This document shows, one piece after another, positions 32,323 through 47,300 of a stretch of DNA of 64,000 bases. The stretch comes from Pontederia crassipes. Its lineage: Eukaryota; Streptophyta; Magnoliopsida; Commelinales; Pontederiaceae. Made by a program: the position numbers and the translations under genes. The notes under the pieces are model-generated. The model did not search any database. It was not told the DNA's origin and worked only from the letters and a program-made list of their open reading frames with translations. How positions within the stretch are numbered: the first letter of the stretch is position 1; every line of letters starts with the position of its first letter. The stretch is taken from assembly GCA_030549335.1 (NCBI GenBank), contig CM060193.1, positions 47,635,891 to 47,699,890 of the forward strand, read 5' to 3'.

Positions 32323-35300
32323 CTGTGAAATTGGAGGAGATATGATTAATTGCAGGGTGAAGCAGAAGATTTGACAACGAATAAGAAAAGGCAGCAGTAG
32401 TGAGAAGATACGTTCCAATCTAAACACATTAGCAATTTACAAAGAAAGCTCACCACGGATCAGGATTCCGTAGTTGTATCCGGATCAAGGTTCCAGCCTA
32501 AGATAATAGGACAGACATTAACTGCAGGTTCCGTGGATATTTAACACCAATATTCGATATTCTCCATGGAGTGTGTTCTGTCTTTAATAATCAATATAAT
32601 ACCTGATAGTGAAAGTTAAACATATGAATTTCCAACAAAACATGAGAATCAAAGGAATCATTTCTTCCTCAAGAAATGGAGCAGTGATTCCAATATTGTG
32701 TCATTTTTACTTTGGAAGAATCATAGAGAATTCTAACAGAACAATTTAATTGGATAAGTAATTAAGATGCTCATTTCTCTATAATTGTTACCAATTTTGT
32801 ACTGTAAGAAAGCCCATCTACTAATTAGAAAAACTCAGCTAAGAAGAGAAGTCCTTACTGACTAATTTTGCGTATCCATCGAAGAAGAAGATCAGATTCC
32901 AATTTGGACTTTTACATAGAGCCAATGAAGTCTGTACTGATATTTCTGCTTTTTCACCTTCAGTAGATATTTGTTCACCTCATAACTCTTCTGAGACCAA
33001 ACTGTACTGATATTTCTGCTTGCCTTGTGCTTTCAGAGTGTCAAAAGATGAGATCTCCAGCAAGAGACACCCATATTGATAGATATGTAGATCATACCAT
33101 ATTAAATAAATCATCATGAGGTTCTCCTCTGTGTTTTCTACTTTCTAAAGCTCTCTGCATTGCATAATGACACCTGTAAGATTTACAAGAAGAACACTAT
33201 TAGTTAAGCAAATTGGCATAAGATGTGTAGAATTGTCCTCAAGATTAACCCTTGTTGAGAGATTTTTCTATAAAGAAAAGGATGTCTTTTTCGAGATTGA
33301 ATGTTAACATTCATTAGAATTTAAGCACTCCTCTATGTTTTCTACTTTCCAAAGCTCTCTGCATTGCATAATGACACCTGTAAGATTTATAAGAACAATA
33401 CTAGCTACACATTAGCATGAGCTTTGTAGAATTGTCCATGAGATTAACCATTTTCGAGAATTTTTTTAAGAAAGAAAAGGATGTTTTTTCGAGATTGAAT
33501 GTTGACATTAATTAGAATTTATACTTAAGATGAAACTTTCAAAGTCCAAATAAGTTAATGGAACTTGTGAGGATTATGATGTAATGGAATCATTTCATTT
33601 ATAGCAAATGATAGGAACTAACCCTTTGGAAAATGATAAATGGAGAAGGAAACAGAAATATTGGTAACAAAATGAAATGGATATGCTATTAAGTAGTTCA
33701 CATAGGAGTTTGGTATCATATTTACACATCTTCTGCTAACTGTATACGTATTCACAAAACTATTTCCATATAATCTCGCAATTACAACAACAACAAAGCC
33801 TTATCCCACTAGGTGGGGTCGGCAATCTCGCAATTATTCACAGAAATCTTTTATGCAGGCAACCGTACCAATTGGATGAATAACGAGAATGCTACACAAC
33901 ATAGATCAGTATCTGCTAACTTGAATATGTGGTCTGGTATATTTCTACTAGGACCGTCTTCATATTTGTTGAGCAGTTTTTACAAATGCAATGATTCTTA
34001 TCATTCTTGTAAATCAAAGGATTGAATTGCTGAAAGTTTTTGGTTCTTGGAAAATGGATTCTTACACAAGAACTTTATTTAAAATTAACTTGTATTCATA
34101 CAGATGATCAGATAATTGTTTATTACTCGTCTAAGACAGTATATTGTGAGTTACCTCCATGGTAGATGATCAAGGAACATGTAAGGAGATACAACGATGT
34201 CTTTGAAACTTTCCCTATTTGCCACAAAAGCCTTGTACTCTCGATCATGGTCATTAACCACCCAGTTTTTCCACAAAGGTGAACTGCTCTTATGAACTCG
34301 AACAGGGACTATATGAATAATGAGGCCTGGTACGTACATCTCTGTGGATTTTCCAATTGATGCATCATAAGTTGACAAAATACCCTCTGTTAATGCAGAC
34401 GCTTGATTATTGTCAAAGTTTTCTATTTCAAATCTGTCATAGGTATCGCATTTGTGATCAGAATTGTTATAAGCATTAAAATCATCCTTTGGAGATTCAC
34501 GGTTTAGATCATTGAAAAATGAATTCTCGTGACGAGATATCTCATCATCTGGTTCTACGCGTCTGCCTGCAAATGTATCTATTTCCCCAGATGTATGCTC
34601 AATTTCTAATGCCATGTCTGAGTGACTATTTTGTAAATTCACATTATTTGAGCAGACATGGTGGCTAGGGTTTCTTGCCATGCAAGAAACTGCATGACCA
34701 CACAGAAAAGCACCCCCCTTTATAGTGTATTTGAAATGATTCCTCGTGGAGATATGCGTATTATTTTCTGAGACTTGAGTAGCTTGCTGACAAGATGCAG
34801 GAGCAAAAGGATTCACTCCATTCTCATCGTATTTTTTTGGATGCAAAATTTTCCGGAGGAGTTTGTTTATTGTCGTGGAATCTGTTGAAGAATCATTTGA
34901 AAGAGCACCAATTGCAGCAGCACGGAGTCTGAGGATCGAGTTGACTGATAGACGTGCTGAAAACTCATCATTGTATATGATGCTGTGAATGATAAGTTAA
35001 CTCAGATAAAGGAAATAGACAAAAAATCTGTTACATGAATAAATAGAGTTTCACACGGATTTACCTTGTAACAAAATCGGAACATGCTTCAGCTACAATT
35101 TTATCGACACAAGGAAGGCTTCCATATGCATAGACATGTAAGTTTGGATATCGTGCATATAACTGCAGAAATTACTGTGTAAGATGACTCTAGAATATTT
35201 GTTTCAAGCAATACGTAAAAGGTTCTGCATTACTTGTTAATAATGAATCAGCTATAAACAATGCAGCATCCCGTGGATCTCTCCTTAAATTACTCATCAT

Positions 35301-38300
35301 ATTTCATTTTCTTTTCAATGTGCTTTCAAGGACTGCAGCTTAGTCATTACAATGGTAGGTGAAGAAACTAGAGTAACAATAAATTTTGAGATTGAACTTG
35401 TAACCCACAAGAGTTATGAAGAAAACAGGAATATACACCTTATTTAAAACTAATTATATTATGCACAATACACACCAAGAAAGCATGAGATGGAAGTTCA
35501 ACACTATCCAGTCATCAAGGTTAACCATTCGCATAAATTTGATGAAACAGAACCAATGGAAAAAAGAAATACTAGTTTATACATGCATTTTTAATTGAGA
35601 GAAAATGATGGCTGTCAGTTTTTACTGTCATCCATTAGTTTTCTTACTCGACCCGTGAACAAATCAGACCCGACTAGACCAAATTTGATCAGGTGTTGAT
35701 CAGCTTTGAGGGAGCAAATCCAACCTGACCAGGGGACAACCATTTTTTCCTTTTTTTTAAAGTTTTCCATACCTTTTGTATTTTTAAAATAAAAAAGATC
35801 ATTTAATATTTATTTTAAAACATGAAAATATTTTTTTAAATATTTAAGTATTATTTTATCATTTTATATTTTATTTTAATATTTTTATAAATTTAAATAT
35901 GATATAAGATTAAAGTTAATAAAAATAAAAATATAAAAAATTCGGATCTTTGAGTTGACTTGGGTTGGAAAATTTCAACTCATACACAACCCAAGGGGGC
36001 GGGTCATGTCATCAAGTTCAGCCCTAGTCCAACGATTCCATCCATGCATGGTACAATGATTTAGTGCCCTGTCTGTACGATGTTTTCTGTGAGGCATTGA
36101 TCTCAGCTGCACTTACTTTCTACACTCATACTCTAACAATATGTTTATGGAAGGAACTACTAAACTGCATCATGACATATGGAAAAAAGGTGTAACATAG
36201 TTGGAAAATATAATAAGTCATTATTATGCAGAAAAGTTTATTATTCTGTAGTATGCACAGAAGGACCCAATTTATTGCAGGAATTATTCATTTAAAAAGG
36301 TATAATGTTTCTGAAGGAAAAGGATGACTGCAAGTATCATGGTGTCAGCTTCCAATACCGCTGTTGATACATATTTTGACCTTAGACAACAATCGTGGAT
36401 GACCAACTCCATGTCATCCAAGAACTAACATAATTGGTAAAATATTTTGCAAAGCATTTAACTGAAAAACGGCTCCAACACACGGTGGCCTATTGGTGTC
36501 AGAATAAAAGACACAGACATGTCACCCCCAAGTCACCTAGTAAAGATGAAACTGCTTTATTCTGATTCAACATGTTGCACTGGTAATATGAGTGATGTCA
36601 AATGTTGGCACATGTAATGATCGAACAAGTCTGACAGCATCACATAAATCCTTGCTGAGATATCCATATGAATGAGCATGAAAAAATTGAAATGGTAGAG
36701 CTTTTACTAGTGAATTTTGTTTCTTGGAAAGAGACAAAATCAAATTGATTTTAAATGAATACTTGCTTAGAAAATTCTAAAATGATTTTCTATAGGGAAT
36801 TTCAAAGACATCTTCAGATAAAGAAAGAAGAGAACATCCATATGTCAAAGAAAAGGTTCTATGCATAGTGAATGAAAACAATTGGAAAATGTATTTTCAC
36901 AAATTTTATGATTCTTGTTCATATTTAAATCTTACCATTTGAAATCATTTCCATACTGTCAAGTATTTCAAAACGGATTTGCATCGAAGTCTATGATTGG
37001 GTTGCATACGGAGATTGAGATTCCCTGGATATGTTATAATCTTAAATTTCTTTTCTCCCTCTCTAGTTCTTATTTTAGGCCCACAATTTTAGGAAAAACG
37101 AAATATATTAATAAAGTAAATGATAAGATAGTTTGCATCCACAACAACTCTTTTTGCTTACTCTCAGCCCTAGCAGTATCGCGACGGCGCCTCCTAATGA
37201 ATGTCCAACTATACGAACTTTATAACCATTGCATTCGCAACCTGGTTCCAGCAAAGATGAAAGAAAGCCAGCTGTTCCATATGCTGATTGATCTACACAG
37301 AAAAGAACCAGATTAGATCACATTGCTAAAGGAATATGATGCACAACACCACAGTAATGGAAAAAACAATTCAAATGAATAAGTATAAATCGAAAAACTT
37401 TTCTGTGATTTTATTGTATGGAAAATATTTCAATAACTAATAAAATAATAAACCAAAATGCCATGATAACCTAACTCATGGCAATAAAAGGAAAAGCAAG
37501 TGTTGGACTATCTATAGTCGATGGTGCCAACAATCATCGTTGAAATCCATCTTGGCAACACCACCAATCCAACATTAGAATATCCCCTCATGATAGTGTA
37601 ACCTTACAATAATCACGAGGGGATTGCCTCAAAGAAGCTCCACTAGCTATGGAGTCCGAATGACTAGAGGAAGGGTTATTGAAAAGAGAGGAGATCGGTT
37701 CTACAAAACTAGACGACCAAAGCCTTTTGACGGCTTCCACAATGTATCTCGGCAATTAAGTCTCAAAGAGATGCCTGATGAATAGTGTTACTATTAACAT
37801 TCCTAGGAATATGTACAAAAATATTGTAAGAATCCAATATCATATGTAACCATTTTAACACACCTTGTCCTATGATCGCCAGCCAAGAACAGGATTGCCA
37901 TCACGTAAAATCATAATGCGACAATGTCATGACATCAAGGACTCTAGAAGTGTGAGCGAGCGTTATAGACTTATGGAGTCGTGCAAATAAGAAGTCAAGG
38001 GACCTCCTTCGGCTATGGAAGTTTTTTCATAAGTTAATGATGCAGAGACTGGTGTAGCAATTGACTTCTGACTTTGATGACCAGCTCTGGAGTCTGGTAA
38101 AAAAACACCATCTGGATTGCCTCACTAGCATAATAAAATGGCTGATCACGACGCAAAAAGTGTTAAGAGCGAGTAAAGTCAGCTCTTGGTAGAGGTGGTT
38201 AAAGGCAGGGGGAGGAAAGCTCATACATGGCAAGACTACTTGCTATCTCTTTTCACTGTCCTCGAGGACGGGCCTAGAACTTTTTTCAAGGGGGCTAAGT

Positions 38301-41300
38301 CATGTTATTAAAATAAAATAATATTAAATATTTATAACTATAAATAATATAGAGTGCAATGACATTTAATTTGATCTGGTGGGGCCAAATTATAATTAAA
38401 AGCTAAAAATATATAACAAATATACATATGTAATATGATAAATATTTTGTTAAAAAGTTGCAGGGGGGACCCACCCTTCCCCCAAATACAGGTCGGTCCA
38501 TCCCTGACCATCCTTGTACATCTCAAATATCAAGAATCGTGTTTGTGTATCATGGATAGCCATTCTCACATTTCCTTATTTTGACATTTGGGACCTATCT
38601 CACATTCAATTAGAAGTCTCTATTTGCCCAAGATGAGATATTCCTAAAATAGTGTGATTTTTTTTTTTTGTAGCCACAGATTTCATTTATGAAATCAATT
38701 TTTCTGTAGTACAGGACCTGAGTTCCAAGGGCTCCTAAGAAACAGCTGCCATTGGTGAAATCAAATTAGATTCAGCGACAAAGGTTCACACAGCCAATAA
38801 GCGATTGCAACCCTGACAAGTTTAACAAAAATGATTGAGGCATCGGAATGGGAAGTTCAAAATGGAAAGAAGATAAATATAACCACTATTCGTCGAGGAT
38901 CTGTTTAATGACTCTTGAGCCGCACACCTTTAGGCCAAATTGAAGTGCATGAAAGAGAAATCAATGGGTGTAGTTAGACAAGCTACATTTTCTTCCTCAC
39001 TAATGATGCAGGACCGGGAAAGGAAGATAGGTTTCAAAGCTCCAGCAATAGAATGAGTGTGGTTGAGCCTTGATGGAGGCAACAACCTTAACAATAGGAG
39101 TTCTAGCATTAGTGTAGAGTGAAAAAATTGAACCTTAACAACACCTATTGTTAAGGTTGTTGACAAAAAAAAGTTGAAGAGGATCAGAAGATCTTACCTA
39201 CGTATTAAAAAAATAAGTGAATATGTAAAATTTTTAAAAAGACTTTAACAACAACCTTAATGATACTTCTTAGGTCACAACAATTTTAACAAACTTATAG
39301 GATGTTGCTAAGTCATAGATTCAAAATTGAACCTTCAAGTTCTAGCATTAGTGTAGAGTGAATGCCACAAATGTTAAGTTATAAGTAGAGGACATGAAAG
39401 AAAGAGACAACGAGTTCATGCTAGTATGAGGGTCCAAGGTACAATAGGTGTTCACACCCAGTATATGGTGTCAGATAGACATATGCTGCTGCGAAGATCC
39501 ATACTTAGAATGAAGCTAATAAAAGCACGACCCCAGGGAGATATCTTATAAAATGGGTGTAGACATGATATTAACATGAGGAAAATGTATATGTAGAGCA
39601 TTTGGCTTAGAACGGGTGTAGAGCAGTCATATTACTTATTAGATTAATAAAATAAGTATATAATAATATAAAGTATATGGTAAATAATAAATATGATTAA
39701 GATCAAGGCTATCAGATTATCCGATGATGATCAAGCTGTTTTAACAAATATTATTAATTCAACGCCTGAGATTTATTTAGTCTTAGATGATACTTTTTTA
39801 TTATCAAATTATGTCAATAAATATATATTACTTCATCTAAGAAGTATATGATTAATTTAATCATGAATTATAATTAATAAATTAATTAAATAATAAGAAA
39901 TAAGCGCTCTACACCAAGGTGTAGAACGGGGAGCTCTACACGCATTAACCTCTATTAACATTAGATCAATTTGGAGGTAAAGGGATTCAAGAGTTCATTG
40001 TAGAATTATTGACTTTCTTGAGGACTTATAGATTTAGGGTCTATTGACTTCCTACCTTTGAACCATACATCTCTGTTGCATTGAATGAGAGTAGCCGAGT
40101 AAAAGAAGATTGGGTGACATTTCCGTCAAGTAGTGATCAGAGAGGATAGGGAGACTAAGGTGCATTGGCGACAGCACTTAATACAATTATGGTTGCATGA
40201 GGGCTACTTGAATGTGGTTTCTCTAGAAAAAAGCAATTGGTCACATGAACACATATCTGATGGTTATCAGGAACAAAGGCCGTATGTGTTTCATGTATCT
40301 TGGCTGATGAGTATATCATGCATATTTTGTTCGATTATACAGTTGGTAGGATACTAACTCAAAGGCACATTTCTGGAGGACCTTTCATCTTGGGGGCTTG
40401 TAGCATTATATCTAGACATATGATTCCAGAAGGTAAAGAGTAACATCTTTTCCATTCTGATGTTCCAATATGGAACCAACAAACTTAGTAGTTTTGAGAG
40501 GGAGGAAATATTATGCGTGAAACATAGTTTGATTTTCTTCAACATTGTTAAGGGAGTGGATGGAGACAGTTTGATTTTTGTTCTCAAGATACAACACCCA
40601 AATTGTACATTATATGATAAATAACTTCGGATGAGCATAAAATGTCATGATTATTATGGTCTCCAAAAATAAAATTGAATGTGATATTTTGTATCATAAA
40701 TTAAGCAATGCTTACACTAAATACAAGCTACTGTCAACTCTGTGTTTAATTTTTTTTTATCTTTATTTTCATCTCCCTTTCTGTAGAAACTAGCAGCTTC
40801 CAAGAATGCCACAATTTTGCATGCATTTATGGTATGATTTCAACATGGCACCTAGTTTCAACAGAACTTTCCAATATCTGATTAGGATATAAGGTAGAAT
40901 TTATAAAAAATCTAATTTTTATCTTTGTTTCAAATTTAGCTTAAAATTGTTTCTTCAACAACAACAAAAACAACAAAGCCTTATCCCACTAGGTGGGGTC
41001 GGCTACATGGATCATACGACGCCATTCCGCTCTATTAGTAACCAAACCTTTCGGTATACTTAAAATTGTTTCTTCAATGTGAAAAAATGAACTTTTAGAT
41101 TATTTTTCAAATCTCTGGTCTCGATCATAATACTGTTAAAAAATGTGATTCATTGATGCCACAATTGTTATTTGGGTAGGAGCAAGGTTGCAAAATTCCC
41201 GATCCAACTGATAGATCTTACAATACTTTGAAGAAAAAATGCTTATTTTGAGAATTTTAATTGTATGATCTATTAATAGATCTAGATCCAAATCATAGGA

Positions 41301-44300
41301 CCAGTAGGAAATGCTAGTACAAATCTTTTTATTAGAATAAAAAAATATACAAGACCTCGATTAAATTAAATTTTATATTATTTTATACATTACTCTCGCT
41401 TGCATCCACTTTAATATCATCTGATAGTTCAATGTTATTTTACAAGTTCATAATTATGTGATCTTTTATCAAAATGAGTTCTATTTTTACATTTAAACTA
41501 GTATTATAATGATATTTTAATACGATATTATATTTTTTTTAGATCCATTATTATATTATTAGTATCTCAATTTATAATAAAAATATCATATTCTACTCCA
41601 TAATATATAATAGATATTAGATTTGAAAACTTTATGAATAAAACCCTGTCGAATCTCATGAACATGGATCAACTCGTATGATCCATGTAGTCGACCCCAC
41701 CTAGTGGGATAAGGCTTTGTTGTTATTGTTGTTGTAAGGTACGATCTTATGATCCTCGATCTAATCAGGTCCTTGATTCTCAAAATTTCTTACAATCCTA
41801 CCTTGAAAAAAGATAGGATCATGACATCCTTGGGCAGGAGGGTGCCACATGACAATGTCACCCCTATTTCTTTTTCCTTGAGAGGGACCACAAGTATTTA
41901 ATTGAAACAAGAAAAAAGAAGAGAAAAGTCAAGACATAATATGGTACAAAATAGAGCAACTTCAAGAAAAAAAATGCAATTCTTCTATTCACTGGCAATC
42001 TTTGCAACCTCATTCTTTTCTATCAGATGACTAAGCTCAGTAATGAGAACTTAAATGATTTTTCTCTAAATCCTTGAGTAGCAAATAGTTCTATCACATC
42101 AGTAGTTGAAAAAATCCAATGGAAATATGATAGGCACTATATGAATTTGACCTTTTAAGGAAGTTCAAACTAAATTTAGAAAACAAAGCAAAACTTCAGA
42201 CTCCTATAGAATTTTTTCTTGGATATATTACAGTTACATGAACATTTGTAATTTAAGCACAAGACAAAGCAAAATGAATGAAAAAATGGCAACTGCAAGA
42301 AAAATATGCCATAAACCAAAGGTAGGAGTTGCTGATTTTTTCAAATAGGTCATAGCAACACAAGAAGATCCAAAAAAATTTCATTCCTAGCATTTAAGAA
42401 TCACTAAAATGTGGAGAAACTGTCAGCATAGAAGCACTCATTGCAGCCAGATAACAGAATTAAAATTAGAACATGAGAATGCAACATTTACCTAACTCAG
42501 CTTGCCCATCTATTTTCATGAAAAGCTCTTGAGCACATTTGACTATCCCTGAATGTCCATAATGGGGGAAAGATGAAAGAACGCCTTCCTTCACGTTTAA
42601 GGGCAGATGATCACTACTGCATATTTGAAAACACGTCACTGATTGTACACATGAAGAATATATCATGCACTAGCCTTTTCTGGAAGAGCTAAATGTATAA
42701 TAATAACAGAATAATAGTAAGAATATTTTTTCCCAATATTAGAAACATGCACATATGAAAATCAAATCACCGATGTTTAATAAATATTTAGTCCTTGATG
42801 AATTTAAAAAATCTTATATTTCAGAAGCATTAGTAAACAATATAGCCCAAATAGAACACATTACAAATATACGGAAACAAGTATTCATGATCTCTAAAGA
42901 GGAGTTAGGAGTCAGAAAGGGAAAAAAAATTGCAAGCATTTCAAATGCATGACATTGAGTGTTCATAACAATCTTGGGGTTACCCACTATTTCTGTGTCA
43001 TAATAATAGTTTCATGCCAGTCACGAATGTCCATTTTCATGGAAACTTCAACAACTAGTCTTTTGTCCAGACATGTTACTGTGAATTTACTTCACCTGAA
43101 CTAGCTTGAAAGTAGATTAACTAGAAATTCCAAAACTTTTGTCAGGGCACTATATGACAAGTTAGGAATCAAATTTTGTCATATAATATGCCACAATCAT
43201 ACTTAAATGACGCTGGAACATTATCTAATTAAATTCTATGATGCTTACTTTGAATATGATTCACCTGGGCTAACATGAAAAGCATATCAATTAGAATTTC
43301 CAATACTTTTTTCAATGTGCTATAGAGCGGTTTATGAATAAGAAGCTGTAATGTAATAATGTACTTGTTACCATATCCATGCTTAAATTATGCTGAAACA
43401 TTCTATACTTAAACATCAATATGCATGTGTATCTGGAATTTATGGAACACTACAGATGCATCTTTTTGTGTATCATGATAGTTGTTTGTGACACAAGGTA
43501 ATTTTTTTTCGATGTCAAACTTTTTGTCCATGTCAATCACTGTTACAAGATACGATGTAAGATGGACCCACTAGGACACCCTTGAGTTTTCCTGATTCAT
43601 TCTTCATCAACAATTTCACTAGCATGAGAACCATGGAAGCTGCTACATTAGAGATTATCATTCTAAACCAGTCGCTCCCATGGGAAAGAGGTATATGACC
43701 ACTACTACCTGTTTTCAGAATTGGATTGGATTGATGTTGTGCGTACAAATGCAAGATTCGGTTTTATGCTGTTGCATCCAGACGTTTGTTTCTTTTTTCT
43801 CGAGGGACAGGACATGTCAAATTTGCTGCGAACAATGAAGCTACAAAAATCCTAATTGTTTTAGTTGTGTCAGTCGTAAAAAATTTAATGTTTAAGTTGT
43901 TTCCCATGAATGTACAGAAATCCTAATGTTTTATGTGGATTTTTACAACTTATTCAATATATCTACCTGCTATTGGAAAATCTAGGATACTCCGTTAGAA
44001 ATAGGACTAAGCAACCTGCAGACAAAGGGAATTACCCTTTCTGGTGAGGTAAAAGCCAATCCAGAGTAGAGTCAACTAGCTAATCAATAAAATTAATTTT
44101 CCTTCAGTGGTGTATTTGAAGAAAGATAAACATGAATAGACCATTTTAGTCGTTATGTTATCTGAATAAAACCAACCTAAACTATTGACACCCTTATTAT
44201 TGGCACTTTGTAGAAAGACCTGAAGAGACCAATTTTTGGTCAGTTAAAACATGTTTTCACTACTGTAAGGCTCTAACCAAAGCTTATGATTCTTAAGTGT

Positions 44301-47300
44301 TCACATGCAAACCAAGACATTCTGCATAAACAGGTAAAACAATGCAGATAAATAAGAAACGAAAGTTCGTTAGACAAAAGAAAGGGAAAGAGAACTTTCT
44401 TGACCAATCCATCCAAGTCATCCAAAGAAAGGGTGCAGTCACTGCACAAACCATCAGTTATGAGGTCTTCAGGAGTTTCAGTGCCGCGTACAGCAATGAC
44501 AATGGATTTTACATCATGTAAAACAACAACAAAGTATGCGGCCTCACACTTTTTCTGCATTAGAAAACAAACTATAAGTAGGAAGGGCATTCATATTAAG
44601 TTATTTCAAGAGAATAAATATATGTAGATTGCTTTGTGGCACGATGTCAAAGAGTGAAGGCTGCAACATGTTGGAATATGGGAGTGTGTTTGTAAAACCT
44701 AAAGTAGTATGAAGTATTCAACACAAATGAACATGGAAATAAAAGACTTTTGTCTTTATCTAGGATAAGACTATACAAAATAAAAAGGGATTAACTTGTG
44801 CCTCAATAAGAAAACTATCCCAAGTTGGGATAAACATAAAAATAGAAAATTTATCAGTTAATGGAAAAACCTAAATGACATAAACATGGTAAAAGTTATA
44901 TTTCAAACTCATGAAATATTAGAAATAAACTTCATCAAAAGAAATCATAAATGAAAGCTGAGAAACATGAGCAAAGGTGATATCCCAGAGCCAAGGTAAG
45001 GCTGGAAAAACCTGAAGAGAAGTTTTGTTTATCAAAGATATCATAACCATTGCTCATTGCATCATGTAGTTGTAGGAACATAATTTTAAGTCAGCTCATC
45101 TGCCTGGAAGATGGTAAACTTCGATGATTTTCTATGATCCCAATTCTCAAGACATAAACTTCTAAAGAACTACCCAGTGACGACACCTAGCAATTCACTA
45201 TGAATGTCTATGCACAAAGCATTTACAAAGTATGGTTGACCAACTTCAGATTAAACAAGATCGCGGAAGACATCTTGCCTGGCTAACCCGCCCCTGTCGA
45301 AGAGCTTCTGAGGGCAGGTTGACATACTTTAAGAAGGCAGCTGCATGACCTCTCCACCAATTATCACCCTCAAGGAAAGGGCGCCTACAGGATAAGCAAC
45401 TGAGTCATTATTTTCAGTGTTCATAAACAATAATAAATTGACTTCTAACAATACAGCTGTGCCCAAAAAAATTCTGTCAGTTAGAACTAAGATCTTTGTA
45501 ATTGTTCATGTTGTGAATAATTCCCCAAAGGTTGGTTGCCTTATCAGATATTAACATTAATGCATATATGTTGAGCTGGGTTGTTGAATAGAATATACTA
45601 GCACCTGAAGAATTGTGATATAATATGCAGTATATCAGAAGTTAACAACTTGTTTTGACAATATCTTTTTGGTATGTGGATATAGGGAATTTGAGTTAAC
45701 CCCCTAACCCCTTTTGCAAAATTATGGACCAGCCAACAAAATTTGAAAATAGTTGTCATTATATTATCGCTCATTAAAACTTCAAGCGTGATTGAAATGG
45801 GCTGAAGGATGCAGTAGAAAACCTATGCCGACTCCAAGGAGATAAAACTCCTTGTCGGTAAAGCCAGGCACAGGGAAAGAGAATAGGGTTCCTTCCAAAA
45901 TCTAACAGCGGCCCCTGCGAAGAGAATTTGAGTTACAACTTACAATGGTTCCATAGAAGAAACAATAGGAAAATAGATTGTTCGTAGAAACAAATTAACT
46001 GTATATGCAGCTTCTGCAAATTGATGAAAAATAGCAGCCTCATGGAGACGTTCTTCAGGTGCATCAACAAAATTATCAGGCACAATAGGAGATTGTTTAT
46101 ACTTTTGCAGTAATGCAAGACCTGAAGAAAAATGTTGCATACAAGACATACAAGATTAAATAAGATCCTGAAATAGCACTGCTTGGATGTAAGAGCAAAT
46201 GTCACTGGCCACTTTCAAATGCTGAATACATATATTGCAAAAATTCATAATCAACAATCTTGAGGTTAAGATTGATCTAAACATTCTTTCGAGCTGCAAA
46301 TGACCCCTCTATGTAATTCTTCCAAAATTCGAATAGTACTCAAAGTCTTCTATTTTCTATTATCAAATAAAGCTTTTAATGAAATATATATTATTACATA
46401 TATATGAGATTAAATGCACCAGACAACCACTCACATAAAAGGTGATCAGCACACATATCATAAGGGTCTGCATGTGATGAAGGGACCACGTTTTTTTAAG
46501 TGGTTGTATGATGCAAAGGGGAATAATATTGGGAATAGACTTTGCTACCAATAATGTTCAAATATCCCAGGATTTCTATTAGCATTTTCTGTTAACATTA
46601 TATTCATTTTGAGAACTCTTTCAGTTTGAGGAAAACGATGAATATCAAATTTACAGTCATCCAATACTATTCCTTCAAAATACATATATTTCCTACAAAA
46701 TAAATATTTCCCATATGGCATTCTACAGAGGTGTCTTATGCTGGATCTAATGACTCTCTCCATGCCTAAAACAAGCTAAAGCAACTGGTATTATATTTTT
46801 ACATAGCATGAGATCCTTTTGGAAATTTTGACCATTAGTATTGTCCATGAGCTCTTAAACCCACAAAGTGACATAAACAATTGCTGCATTAAAATATGTA
46901 TTAAAATATTATTGTGCCATAAAAGATTCGAGTTTGAAAAGAGAAGGACCTGCCAATAGCTCCAAGTGGCCTGTTCCTGACGCGCGATATGCAACAAGAT
47001 CACCCAATAGTGTTGCAACAGAGTAAATTTCATCCTCTTCTAAGATGTTCCTGGATATAATAAGGAATATTAACTGGACATCATGTTGTAAACATGCAAA
47101 TCATCAGTAAACTGCAAAGAGAATCATACAAGTATTTTACTCGTCCGAGACAGCACAAAACTTCGCGAATGCCATGATCAAATACTTCCCTGTAGTGGGC
47201 TTTCCATGCTGTATCATGGGTTGCATAAAACGACCTCCACCTTAATACATCAGAACCAGTAGAACACTGAATTATAACAACAAGCCAGACAACGACAAGA

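Noticed and set aside
32880..33000. Open stretch EGEKAEISVQTSLALCKSPN in lipase intron 13
   Set aside because: It lies between two phase-compatible exons, has no good acceptor, and contains a short local duplication (tactgatatttctgct); treated as intronic.
43533..43754. Minus-strand frame beginning SGHIPLSHG, reminiscent of lipase exon 9 (SDHLPL)
   Set aside because: Similarity covers only about six codons, the rest does not align, and no splice phase connects it to exon 8; chance or a very old exon copy.
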